DNA of 5,330 nucleotides from an archaeon. Lineage in GTDB: Archaea; Asgardarchaeota; Hermodarchaeia; Hermodarchaeales; Hermodarchaeaceae. The notes below the pieces were generated by a model that was not told where the DNA came from, did no database searches, and worked only from the letters and a program-made list of their open reading frames with translations. Positions 1-5,330 of this stretch are shown here, piece after piece. The position numbers were made by a program, and so were the translations under genes. Position 1 is the stretch's first letter. Every line of letters begins with the position of its first letter. The DNA lies in NCBI GenBank assembly GCA_016550395.1, contig JABXGY010000293.1, positions 1-5,330 of the forward strand, in the 5' to 3' direction.

Positions 1-2
1 AA

Positions 3-68
3 CCTTTAATTGTCTTAAAACGAACGCTAAGATACACGAACGAAGGGATTCTGGCTGATGGGCGGTAA
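3..68 (+). CDS. Possible 3' end of an upstream gene (partial, uncertain)
   Basis: The third forward frame is open from the window edge to a TAA at 66-68, and reads as PLIVLKRTLRYTNEGILADG plus a final R. It ends 5 bases before the ATG at 74, the spacing expected in an archaeal operon, and it uses CGA for arginine as the following genes do. The second frame is also open from the edge, to a TGA at 56-58, so the choice of frame is a guess and the stretch may be non-coding. No family can be assigned to 21 residues. Confidence 0.25.
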   Translation, partial: PLIVLKRTLRYTNEGILADGR

Positions 69-73
69 GATTA

Positions 74-1126
74 ATGACAATGCACTCCGTGTTCATTTTT
101 CTCCAATCGGGTGAAACACTGGTTTCACATACTTCGCCAGTAGTCAAGCTTGAACAAACCTTGCTTACCGGACTCCTCACTGCCATCCGAGAATTCGGGC
201 ATGAAGCCATCGCGGAAGAAATTCGAACAATTGGGGCAGGCGCCTACCGCTTCCACTATGATGTCCTCGATCCCCTTATCTCCGTTGGTCTCGCAGACGG
301 AAACGCGGATGAACTCGAAGTGCAAGCCGTTCTACACAGCCTCAATGTACTCTTTTATAACCAATATGAAACCCAACTCAAAAAATGGAGTGGAGATGTC
401 AAACCCTTCCAAAGTTTTATTCCCATCATCCTTGAAGCCCTCAAAGCCCATAACGAACGATCCCAAGTTGCTCGCCAACGAATATCTTCCACCGAATATA
501 TCCTCAAGACATTCGACACGACACTTGATGTCGTATTGTTGAATATTCTTGTTGGCAGTGCTGTCATCATGACAGGAGTCACCAAGAAAAAATTCGAACA
601 ACTTAGTGAAGCGATCGATAGTTTCCTTCCCTTCTCAGTGCCCAACATGCCAGGTATCAATGACCTCGAGACTGCGAAAGGAATACTAGAAAGCCGTGAA
701 GAACAGCAACAAAAACACCCAACGCTCCTCGGTGTTACTAAAGACGTTTATCAAAGCCTAACTACTCCAGATAATCTCACACAATACCTCTTTGTTAATC
801 TCACCAAAAGCCCTCCTGTGTACCTAGCTCCCCTCAATCAACCGAGTATGGATCTCGCAAAACAAGCTCTTAGTCTTACGGACGACCGATTACTTCAAGC
901 CAAATTACTTGAACTCCAACTCGATACCCTTCGCGCACAATTGAATAGTTTCCTTGTATTACGTCAAAGTGCCCACCACTTCAATTTGGAACATCTTCGA
1001 AGCCTTTTGCATTTCGACTCTGAACGGTTCCGTCTTCTTGCATACCTATCTCAGGAATCTGTTCTCGTACGAAGTTACACAGAATCCGAAGTAACAGAAG
1101 AACCAGAGGAAGATACTGAAGGGTAA
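74..1126 (+). CDS. Longin-like protein with a possible DENN-like C-lobe; putative small-GTPase regulator
   Basis: Residues 3-105 follow the longin/roadblock-like order: two short strands (VFIFLQSG, ETLVSHTS), a helix (about 27-42, EQTLLTGLLTAIREFG), three strands (about 48-75, EEIRTIGAGAYRFHYDVLDP then LISVGLAD) and a long helix (79-104) ending in WSGD at 105-108. Such domains are common in Asgard archaea, where they are thought to serve Ras-like GTPases. After a helical linker (113-148) comes a helix-strand pair (151-168, LLNILVGSAVIMTG), a helix (172-185), LPFSVPNMPGI (185-195), HPTLLGV (215-221) and YLFVNL (238-243). This resembles the cDENN order of a leucine-rich helix, a VIV strand, a helix, an LLyPf/IP..P stretch, a PfliGv strand and a vvvvDL strand. 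Residues 258-300 are helical. Residues 303-335 look like a small winged-helix-type tail, and an acidic end (337-349) follows. The start is ATG 74, with ATG 80 (M3) as an alternative; no strong SD is seen. The longin call is fairly secure, the DENN call is inference, and the function is unproven. Confidence 0.85.
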   Translation: MTMHSVFIFLQSGETLVSHTSPVVKLEQTLLTGLLTAIREFGHEAIAEEIRTIGAGAYRFHYDVLDPLISVGLADGNADELEVQAVLHSLNVLFYNQYETQLKKWSGDVKPFQSFIPIILEALKAHNERSQVARQRISSTEYILKTFDTTLDVVLLNILVGSAVIMTGVTKKKFEQLSEAIDSFLPFSVPNMPGINDLETAKGILESREEQQQKHPTLLGVTKDVYQSLTTPDNLTQYLFVNLTKSPPVYLAPLNQPSMDLAKQALSLTDDRLLQAKLLELQLDTLRAQLNSFLVLRQSAHHFNLEHLRSLLHFDSERFRLLAYLSQESVLVRSYTESEVTEEPEEDTEG

Positions 1127-1193
1127 GCTCAAGAATTGTGAAGTATCTAGAAAGATTCTAATTCTTTGGTTTCGTTGAAGAAGAGAAGAAATC

Positions 1194-2099
1194 ATGTTCT
1201 TTTGGCATATTGCGCTGTTGATTTTGCTCATTCTACTCCTTGTGTTACTTATTGTTGTGGTACTCCAACGCAATTGGATTCGCATTGTGTTCCCTGGCAT
1301 CCCATCTCGTGAGAGATTAGTTGAGAACTGTAAATTTGGTCTTCTGTGGTTGGTCGTTGTGGTTGTTACCATCCTCATTTGGATCCAAGTAGATGCACTG
1401 ACATCGCTAACCTTGTTTGATGCGATTATCAATGGTTTTATCTGGGGATCACTGATCACCCTTGGTGTTAGCATAACTAGTCATCTTAGAGGTCAGAAAC
1501 GCCTAGCTGATTTTCCCCCAGTCGACAAGATCTTCACTAGTAGACAATATGTCTGGCTCTTTCTTGTGCTACTTCTCATCAGTACTGTGATCCCTTATCT
1601 AGGAGTTCTTTGGAACTATAGTGAAATTATGGAGCGTTCACAACAGTCACTGGATGGCAGTTTAGAATTTAGCATTCCAATTTTTGATAACCTTCTCATA
1701 AACCGACGCCAAATCTCAGTATCTGGGAAATACTTCAGTTTTCCGACCCACGTGACATGGGCTGATGACGATATTATGATTCATATTACCGTTCGTGATG
1801 AAGGAGGCGTCCTAGTCACTAGTACTGAACTGGATCTTAACATTATTCGAAATTCCGTTTGGTTTATCGTCCGCCTTCCTGCGAGCCAAATGGGTAGTGC
1901 TATCCTGCAGGTACCGGTGCCAGGATTTTATACTTTAAATCTAACTACCGAGTTCGAAAAGACTGTGCTGATCACTGTTGTTCAGATGTGGCAACCACTG
2001 ATGGATATATTGTTCATAATTGCGGCATTGGGGGGCTTCAGCTTCATCGTTGGAGCTGTAGGATTATGTCGTCGACCTCGAGTAATCCATATGAGTTGA
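1194..2099 (+). CDS. Five-helix membrane protein with an external beta-rich domain, function unknown
   Basis: I do not recognise the family. Five hydrophobic segments are visible: about residues 5-24, 48-66, 74-96, 119-140 and 268-291. The loops 25-47 (R26, R30, R39, R41, K47) and 97-118 (R99, K102, R103, K112, R117) and the tail RRPR at 293-296 are positively charged. The positive-inside rule therefore gives N-terminus out, C-terminus in, and residues 141-267 outside. That domain lacks long hydrophobic helices and shows alternating strand patterns (MIHITVRD, VWFIVRL, PGFYTLNLTTEF), suggesting an Ig-like or other beta-sandwich fold held at the membrane between helices 4 and 5. The gene lies 67 bp after the longin-like gene on the same strand, so cotranscription is plausible. 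The purine-rich stretch before the ATG (GAAGAAGAGAAGAAATC) is not a clear SD. No catalytic motif is visible. Confidence 0.8.
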   Translation: MFFWHIALLILLILLLVLLIVVVLQRNWIRIVFPGIPSRERLVENCKFGLLWLVVVVVTILIWIQVDALTSLTLFDAIINGFIWGSLITLGVSITSHLRGQKRLADFPPVDKIFTSRQYVWLFLVLLLISTVIPYLGVLWNYSEIMERSQQSLDGSLEFSIPIFDNLLINRRQISVSGKYFSFPTHVTWADDDIMIHITVRDEGGVLVTSTELDLNIIRNSVWFIVRLPASQMGSAILQVPVPGFYTLNLTTEFEKTVLITVVQMWQPLMDILFIIAALGGFSFIVGAVGLCRRPRVIHMS

Positions 2100-2496
2100 G
2101 GGGACTGTAAATGGATGAGTTGTAGAACTAGCGGTTGGGATTGGCTTCTAGGAACCTTCGAACTACTATGACTTGCAACGCATAATGGATTACTATTTTC
2201 CCAGATGAAATCCTTTTGGAAAAATCTCTGATAATTGTATGTGTTCAGTTTTTCCAGATAATTAGTAGATCTCAATTATCGTGTGAATTGGCGCGATTGG
2301 ATAATCATATTCGGGGCGTTTTAATGTTCATTTAGCATTTCTTATGGACGACTTAAAACCAAATTCTTAAAAATAACCGTTTTATGTCTTTTTTCTGGAA
2401 ATCTATTCCATCACTTGTGTGTTCTGACTAAACCTATTCCATAGAATCCTTAATCATGTGCTTTTCTAAATGCCTTAAACGCTCTGTAGAATGTAT
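2100..2496. other. AT-rich non-coding region
   Basis: No convincing gene or tRNA is seen in this stretch. It holds repeated short motifs: GATAATT at 2230-2236 and 2257-2263, the inverted AATTATC at 2274-2280 (a 7-bp inverted repeat with a 10-base spacer), and the related GATAATC at 2300-2306. CTATTCCAT occurs twice, at 2403-2411 and 2434-2442. T-runs at 2249-2253 and 2389-2394 could end transcription from the membrane-protein gene. The remainder shows nothing I can name. Confidence 0.6.
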
Positions 2497-2510
2497 GCGA
2501 AGCTTTATAT
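2497..2510 (+). promoter_or_regulatory. Archaeal BRE + TATA-box promoter for the small-protein/ATPase cluster
   Basis: GCGAAG (2497-2502, BRE-like) is directly followed by CTTTATAT (2503-2510), close to the archaeal TATA consensus TTTATATA. By the usual 22-27 bp spacing, transcription would start near 2530-2536, inside the phased repeat array and about 30 bases before the ATG at 2566. It is the best promoter-like match I noticed in the window and sits before the first gene of the cluster. Confidence 0.65.
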
Positions 2511-2520
2511 GGGGAAAAAT

Positions 2521-2560
2521 GAAGATGAATGAACATCAATGAAAATCAATGAGGGTTAAT
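2521..2560 (+). repeat. Four tandem 10-bp phased repeats (GARNNTNAAT) in the leader
   Basis: Four consecutive decamers begin at 2521, 2531, 2541 and 2551 with no gaps. Positions 1, 2, 6, 8, 9 and 10 (G, A, T, A, A, T) are identical in all copies; the second and third copies differ at one base. The preceding decamer (2511-2520) keeps G1, A8, A9 and T10 and may be a decayed copy. The period is about one DNA turn, so a bound protein would meet each copy on the same face. The junctions create ATGA at 2529, 2539, 2549 and 2559, hence several very short upstream reading frames. The array overlaps the predicted transcription start, so it could be an operator or a translational control element; the role is inference. 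Confidence 0.7.
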
Positions 2561-2565
2561 GAGCG

Positions 2566-2769
2566 ATGGCAATCGACAAAGCAACCGCGTCTGGGAGAGC
2601 ACGAACCGACGCACTCGCTCGTCTCCAAGCCCCCAGCATTGAGGAACAACTCAAAGAATCAATGCCCTTGGTGACAGCCACGCTTCGTGTCCGTATTGCC
2701 CGAACAATTGCACAGCTTCGCGAAGAAGAACTCCTTGCGAAGCGACGAAAAGAGGTGAGGCACTCGTGA
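2566..2769 (+). CDS. Small helical, basic hypothetical protein (67 aa)
   Basis: I do not recognise it. The predicted protein is almost all helix-forming and rich in Ala, Arg and Glu, with a charged C-terminal helix (about 41-65, ending AKRRKEVRHS) that could be a coiled coil or bind nucleic acid. There is no signal peptide or membrane segment. ATG 2566 is chosen because GAGGG (2551-2555) lies 10 bases upstream; the nearby ATGs at 2549 and 2559 open other frames that stop early. It is the first gene after the 2497-2510 promoter, and its stop overlaps the next start (GTGA at 2766-2769), which with the strong SD near its 3' end supports a translated gene. The reverse-strand frame over the same bases is Ser/Arg-rich and looks like a shadow. 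Confidence 0.65.
   Translation: MAIDKATASGRARTDALARLQAPSIEEQLKESMPLVTATLRVRIARTIAQLREEELLAKRRKEVRHS
2752..2758 (+). promoter_or_regulatory. Strong Shine-Dalgarno (GAGGTGA) for the GTG start at 2766
   Basis: Seven bases match the archaeal anti-SD (complement of CACCUCC plus flank), with a 7-base spacer to GTG 2766. The site lies inside the last codons of the 67-aa gene and decides the unusual GTG start of the next gene. Confidence 0.75.
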
Positions 2770-3047
2770 GTAATAAGATCAAAGCGCTTCAACCAAAACT
2801 ACGACTCGAAAAAGCCCTGGAACAACTCGATGCAAATGCCGTACTTGAACTCATTACACCAACAGCTAGAACATTTACTTGTCAACGAAATGGTCGACTT
2901 GTTGATGGAGGATATTGTGCCTTGTTCTGTCCGATAGGGAGAGACCAGGTTGCCTATAATCCCACGGCAGGTATTGAGGTCATTTGTCCCTTTGCTAATA
3001 ATAATTTCTTGGGACGGATGGGCGACGGGGTAATTTCTGACGCATGA
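2766..3047 (+). CDS. Small four-cysteine hypothetical protein (93 aa), possible metal-binding
   Basis: No family is recognised. A charged helix (about residues 11-30) precedes a compact part with cysteines at 39, 51, 55 and 74 (C-x11-C-x3-C-x18-C), in the settings TFTC, GGYCALFCPIGRD and VICPF. Four cysteines in a 36-residue stretch suit a zinc or Fe-S site, but the spacing is not a standard CxxC zinc ribbon, and disulphides or chance remain possible. The C-terminus is glycine-rich and polar. It starts at GTG, overlaps the previous stop by four bases, and has an excellent SD, so translation is probably coupled to the upstream gene. Its own stop overlaps an ATG (ATGA at 3044-3047). Its place directly before the ATPase suggests a shared process, such as an accessory or DNA-contacting subunit; this is inference. 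Confidence 0.7.
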   Translation: MSNKIKALQPKLRLEKALEQLDANAVLELITPTARTFTCQRNGRLVDGGYCALFCPIGRDQVAYNPTAGIEVICPFANNNFLGRMGDGVISDA

Positions 3048-3088
3048 GTAAAGCAGACTGGGAAGAAGTAGCTGAACAAATGAAGTAA
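3044..3088 (+). CDS. Possible 14-residue ORF coupled by ATGA overlap
   Basis: ATG 3044 overlaps the stop of the four-cysteine gene (ATGA) and opens MSKADWEEVAEQMK before TAA at 3086-3088. The overlap repeats the arrangement between the two preceding genes and the peptide is amphipathic, but there is no clear SD and ORFs this short arise by chance. It may be a micropeptide, a remnant of a longer gene, or nothing. Confidence 0.25.
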   Translation: MSKADWEEVAEQMK

Positions 3089-3128
3089 GGAAACGTGGTG
3101 AAATAATACAATAATTGCTGACCGGATC

Positions 3129-3133
3129 GTGAT
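3129..3133 (+). promoter_or_regulatory. Shine-Dalgarno (GTGAT) for the ATPase start
   Basis: GTGAT matches the archaeal anti-SD core and lies 6 bases before ATG 3140, supporting that start. An AT-rich stretch at 3101-3116 upstream could be a weak internal promoter. Confidence 0.5.
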
Positions 3134-3139
3134 AAGCAG

Positions 3140-4300
3140 ATGTTCGCCTTCGATGAACGATTAAAGAGCCTGGGCTGGTCTGATTTTCCATTCCGTATTG
3201 ATGTCATGCCAGATGTATTCGCGGCTGAAAAACGCTTACTCAACCCATTAACAATCCAATTGAGAACAGGTAACATCGTTCTTATCGAAGGAGGTCGTGG
3301 AACGGGAAAAACCCACATTCTCCGTTGGTTCAATGATTATGTGTCTTCCTTGTCGCAAATGGTTCCGTGTCTAATATCTGAACCCCTAAATTCTACATTA
3401 TTGAGTAATGCTTTGGTTTCACTATTCAAACAGCATTTGATAATGAAGATCAACACGACTCCAGTTTTCATTGATGAACTGGTTGCGAAGGTTCGTGAGT
3501 TTCATACTCAAAGTAAACAACGAATTGTTTTACTAATTGATGATGGACAAAGCCTAGCGTTAACCCAAGATGATTCGGAGAGTATCGAATTTGAAAAACG
3601 AAAAACCGTACGTTGGCTTCGAGTTCTTAGCGACTTGCCTGCTGTCGTTGTATTTATTGCTGGATTAACAGGATTTGCCAAGGCTTTAATGAGTATTTTT
3701 CCACCTATAGCTGAACGAGTGACTCTACAATTTTCCCTAGACTCAGAGGGGGAAGGGGGACCAGAAGTTCTTACTCGGAAGGAGATGGAACAACTCATTC
3801 GTCAGCGAATCCGACACTTTGGCGGTAAGGGTATTACTCCATTTACGGCTGAAGCTCTGGATGAAATTCATCTGCATACGCGAGGGATTCCACGAAGTAC
3901 ACTTCGGTTTTGTGAAAATATCATTTCCCTTGCTTTTCAAGAGGATACACCCTCAGGTGATCGCATTACCAGTGATTTTGTCCAACAAGTCGTGAAACAA
4001 CGACCGAGTCCACCAATTCCTACTACATTAGTTCCCTCTCCCCTCGACGAAGAACGATTCATCGAAACCAGTACCGTCGATGACGAGGATGACTGGTTCA
4101 CTGAATTTGATGAACTCACGGCAACTCAACGTGAAATCTTAGCTTTGGCGAAGGAAAGGAAGAGTGTCACCACGGCTGTAGTTGCTGAAGAAGTAGGGAT
4201 TACGAAGGGAACAGCATCGAATGAATTGAAGAAACTATTTGATAAAAAGAAACTCCAACGTCGCAAAGGAGTTCGGGGTTTTGAATACCTTCCTCGCTAG
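3140..4300 (+). CDS. AAA+ ATPase of the ExeA/TniB/Orc1-like type with C-terminal winged helix
   Basis: This is a P-loop ATPase, likely DNA-acting and cytoplasmic. The N-terminus LGWSDFPFRIDVMPDVF (11-27) resembles the 'glt..PF.l..dp.fl' opening of ExeA-type ATPases. Walker A is GGRGTGKT (51-58) and Walker B is IVLLIDD (129-135) followed by GQ, so the motif reads DDGQ rather than the usual DEAQ or DE. VVVFIAGLTG (169-178) is in the sensor-1 region, R193 (AERV) is a candidate arginine finger, and GIPR (249-252) is a sensor-2 motif of the lid (about 210-285). A proline-rich, acidic linker (288-325, with DDEDDW at 314-319) leads to a winged helix (326-385), in which AEEVGITKGTASNELKKLF is the helix-turn-helix. 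Relatives load or remodel protein on DNA (Orc1/Cdc6, TnsC/TniB) or drive envelope processes (ExeA). The start is supported by GTGAT 6 bases upstream. It follows the two small coupled genes and is probably their operon partner. The exact substrate is unknown. Confidence 0.9.
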   Translation: MFAFDERLKSLGWSDFPFRIDVMPDVFAAEKRLLNPLTIQLRTGNIVLIEGGRGTGKTHILRWFNDYVSSLSQMVPCLISEPLNSTLLSNALVSLFKQHLIMKINTTPVFIDELVAKVREFHTQSKQRIVLLIDDGQSLALTQDDSESIEFEKRKTVRWLRVLSDLPAVVVFIAGLTGFAKALMSIFPPIAERVTLQFSLDSEGEGGPEVLTRKEMEQLIRQRIRHFGGKGITPFTAEALDEIHLHTRGIPRSTLRFCENIISLAFQEDTPSGDRITSDFVQQVVKQRPSPPIPTTLVPSPLDEERFIETSTVDDEDDWFTEFDELTATQREILALAKERKSVTTAVVAEEVGITKGTASNELKKLFDKKKLQRRKGVRGFEYLPR

Positions 4301-4311
4301 CCTTTTTCTTA
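4301..4311 (+). terminator. T-rich tract after the ATPase gene
   Basis: CCTTTTTCTTA immediately follows the ATPase stop codon. Archaeal termination commonly needs only a T-rich non-template strand, so this may end the cluster before the convergent gene. No strong hairpin is present. The rest of the gap to 4447 shows only weak 4-bp stems and no gene. Confidence 0.4.
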
Positions 4312-4447
4312 AGCAACATGAGTCAGTCCATGCAGCAGACCTTCCCCTCACAGTTTTGTCACTGCCGAGAGTATGTCGTCAGTATGACCCCCCGATGAAC
4401 AGCCTCACAGCTCAGCAATTATATCGTAATTCTGGTCAGTTGAGTTT

Positions 4448-5330
4448 CTATTTGTAAACGCCGTATTCCTTGGTGAAGTCAACCATAGCCTTCAGATTTT
4501 CCCGCTTTACTCGATCAAAGAAGGCCCCATTGGCCATTATGTAACCACCGCCTTTGCTGGCGGAGTCAATGCATTTCTTTATGTGGTCTTTCACATCCTG
4601 CGGTGTACCTATGCTTATTAAATGGATAGGCATGTTGCCGCCTACGCAGGCAATGTTACCAATCTTTTTCTTTGCCTTACCTACATCTGTCAGGTCAAAC
4701 AACCATGCAGTTTTACCCTTAGGCAAGTCCCTGATATATTCCAAGCGTGAGTCAAAGCCTCCCTCAGCCCAACAGAATGGAACGACTCCCTCGTCAATTA
4801 AGCTCATGAGGACCTTTTTGAAGGTAGGCCAGTAGAAGGTCTTAAACTGCTCATCGGAGAGGAAACCATCCGCACCTTTATGCATAGGTATAAATATTAA
4901 TGGATTTCCGGCTCCCTTGGCTGTGGATACTGCTATATTAATCATTAAAGGTGTTATTACTTCAAGGGCTTCGAGGAGCTTATCGGGTTGTCGATACATA
5001 TCCAGCATTATCCCTTTGGTACCTCTTAGGGTATCGCCGAGTATGTCAAAAGGTGCTTTAGTAGCACCAGCCTGGTAGGCGGGGAATCCTAATTCGGTTA
5101 TCTCCTTATCAAAGGCACCCATATATTGCGCCCATTTCAAAGCTTCATTTCCAGCTTCCATAAGTGTCTTAAAAGCGTCTTGAACGTCGGGCAGGCCATA
5201 GGGTACAAAACTACCAGCCGCTCCATAAATTTCACCTAAACCGAAAATGTTAGGAGAGAGCTTCATGAACGGCTCTAAAGCTCCGAATATACGCGGTAGG
5301 TAGACAGTTGTGAAATAACTCGACGGGTCT
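4448..5330 (-). CDS. URO-D/corrinoid methyltransferase-family protein, partial (N-terminus outside window)
   Basis: This is the C-terminal part of a protein of the uroporphyrinogen decarboxylase (URO-D) superfamily, which in anaerobes mostly comprises cobamide-dependent methyltransferases (MtaA/MtbA type) and relatives. The ATG at 5266 is internal: the frame stays open for 21 more codons to the window edge (reading DPSSYFTTVYLPRIFGALEP before it), so the start lies beyond 5330; about 293 residues are visible against a usual 340-400. Numbering from that Met, family features are PMHKGADGFLSDEQF (127-141), PFCWAEGG (163-170, at the usual HxC position), GNIACVGGNMP (203-213) and GGGYIMANG (239-247), then ENLKAMVDFTKEYG. 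The MtaA/MtbA zinc ligands H-x-C...C are only partly kept: His is replaced by Pro, C165 remains, and the late Cys is absent, so classic thiol activation is doubtful. The gene is convergent with the ATPase. ATA isoleucine codons are frequent here but rare in the left-hand genes. The substrate is unknown. Confidence 0.85.
   Translation of the reverse strand, partial: DPSSYFTTVYLPRIFGALEPFMKLSPNIFGLGEIYGAAGSFVPYGLPDVQDAFKTLMEAGNEALKWAQYMGAFDKEITELGFPAYQAGATKAPFDILGDTLRGTKGIMLDMYRQPDKLLEALEVITPLMINIAVSTAKGAGNPLIFIPMHKGADGFLSDEQFKTFYWPTFKKVLMSLIDEGVVPFCWAEGGFDSRLEYIRDLPKGKTAWLFDLTDVGKAKKKIGNIACVGGNMPIHLISIGTPQDVKDHIKKCIDSASKGGGYIMANGAFFDRVKRENLKAMVDFTKEYGVYK

Noticed and set aside
150..542. 130-aa forward frame inside the longin-like gene
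   Set aside because: It is Ser/Pro/Lys-rich with no domain pattern, fully inside a gene with a clear fold pattern, so it is a shadow frame.
1148..1160. TAGAA-AGA-TTCTA hairpin between the first two genes
   Set aside because: A 5-bp stem with a 3-base loop and no T-run is too weak to call a terminator or operator.
1046..1474. 142-aa reverse-strand frame across the junction of the first two genes
   Set aside because: Its composition is that of antisense to a hydrophobic coding sequence, it covers parts of two good genes, and no start signal was seen.
2128..2172. Possible tRNA T-arm (TTCGAAC) in the non-coding region
   Set aside because: No matching stem, acceptor arm or anticodon arm can be built around it.
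1982..2275. 97-aa reverse-strand frame running into the non-coding region
   Set aside because: It overlaps the last transmembrane helix of the membrane protein and shows no protein-like pattern in the part outside that gene.
2556..2792. 78-aa reverse-strand frame opposite the 67-aa gene
   Set aside because: It is Ser/Arg-rich as expected of an antisense shadow; the forward strand has a promoter, an SD and coupling to the next gene.
2799..3191. 130-aa reverse-strand frame opposite the four-cysteine gene
   Set aside because: The forward gene has a strong SD and GTGA overlap; the reverse frame also covers the ATPase start and resembles no family.
4239..4457. 72-aa forward frame over the end of the ATPase gene and the convergent spacer
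   Set aside because: It begins inside the winged-helix coding sequence in another frame, has no start signal and no recognisable pattern.

Overview
The window looks like archaeal chromosomal DNA of moderate GC, most plausibly from an Asgard archaeon (a Heimdall/Thor-type lineage is only a guess). The archaeal signs are a BRE plus TATA-box promoter at 2497-2510, Shine-Dalgarno sites matching the archaeal anti-SD (GAGGTGA, GTGAT), GTGA/ATGA stop-start overlaps, and an archaeal-style AAA+ ATPase with a winged-helix tail. The Asgard suggestion rests mainly on the first gene, which has a longin-like N-terminal half of the kind abundant in Asgard small-GTPase systems. No rRNA, tRNA, CRISPR array or insertion sequence was seen.

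Layout. At 1-68 there may be the last codons of an upstream gene. At 74-1126 (+) lies a 350-aa longin-like protein whose second half resembles a DENN C-lobe in segment order. It is followed 67 bp later, same strand, by a 301-aa five-helix membrane protein with one external beta-rich domain (1194-2099). A 466-bp AT-rich non-coding region follows, ending in the promoter and four perfectly phased 10-bp repeats (2521-2560). Next comes a compact cluster: a 67-aa helical basic protein (2566-2769), a 93-aa four-cysteine protein starting by a GTGA overlap behind a strong SD (2766-3047), a possible 14-aa ORF starting by an ATGA overlap (3044-3088), and a 386-aa ExeA/TniB/Orc1-like AAA+ ATPase with a C-terminal winged helix (3140-4300). 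After a T-rich tract the end of a URO-D/corrinoid-methyltransferase-family gene comes in convergently from the right (4448 to beyond 5330, minus strand); its codon choice differs from the left-hand genes.

How they may work together. The first pair could be a GTPase regulator (longin/DENN-like) next to a membrane partner; this is inference from fold pattern and adjacency. The second cluster reads as one transcription unit: two small coupled proteins, one possibly metal-binding, with a DNA-directed AAA+ ATPase, expressed from a promoter overlapping a phased repeat array. Its function is unknown; it is the best candidate here for an undescribed system. The URO-D gene appears unrelated to both.
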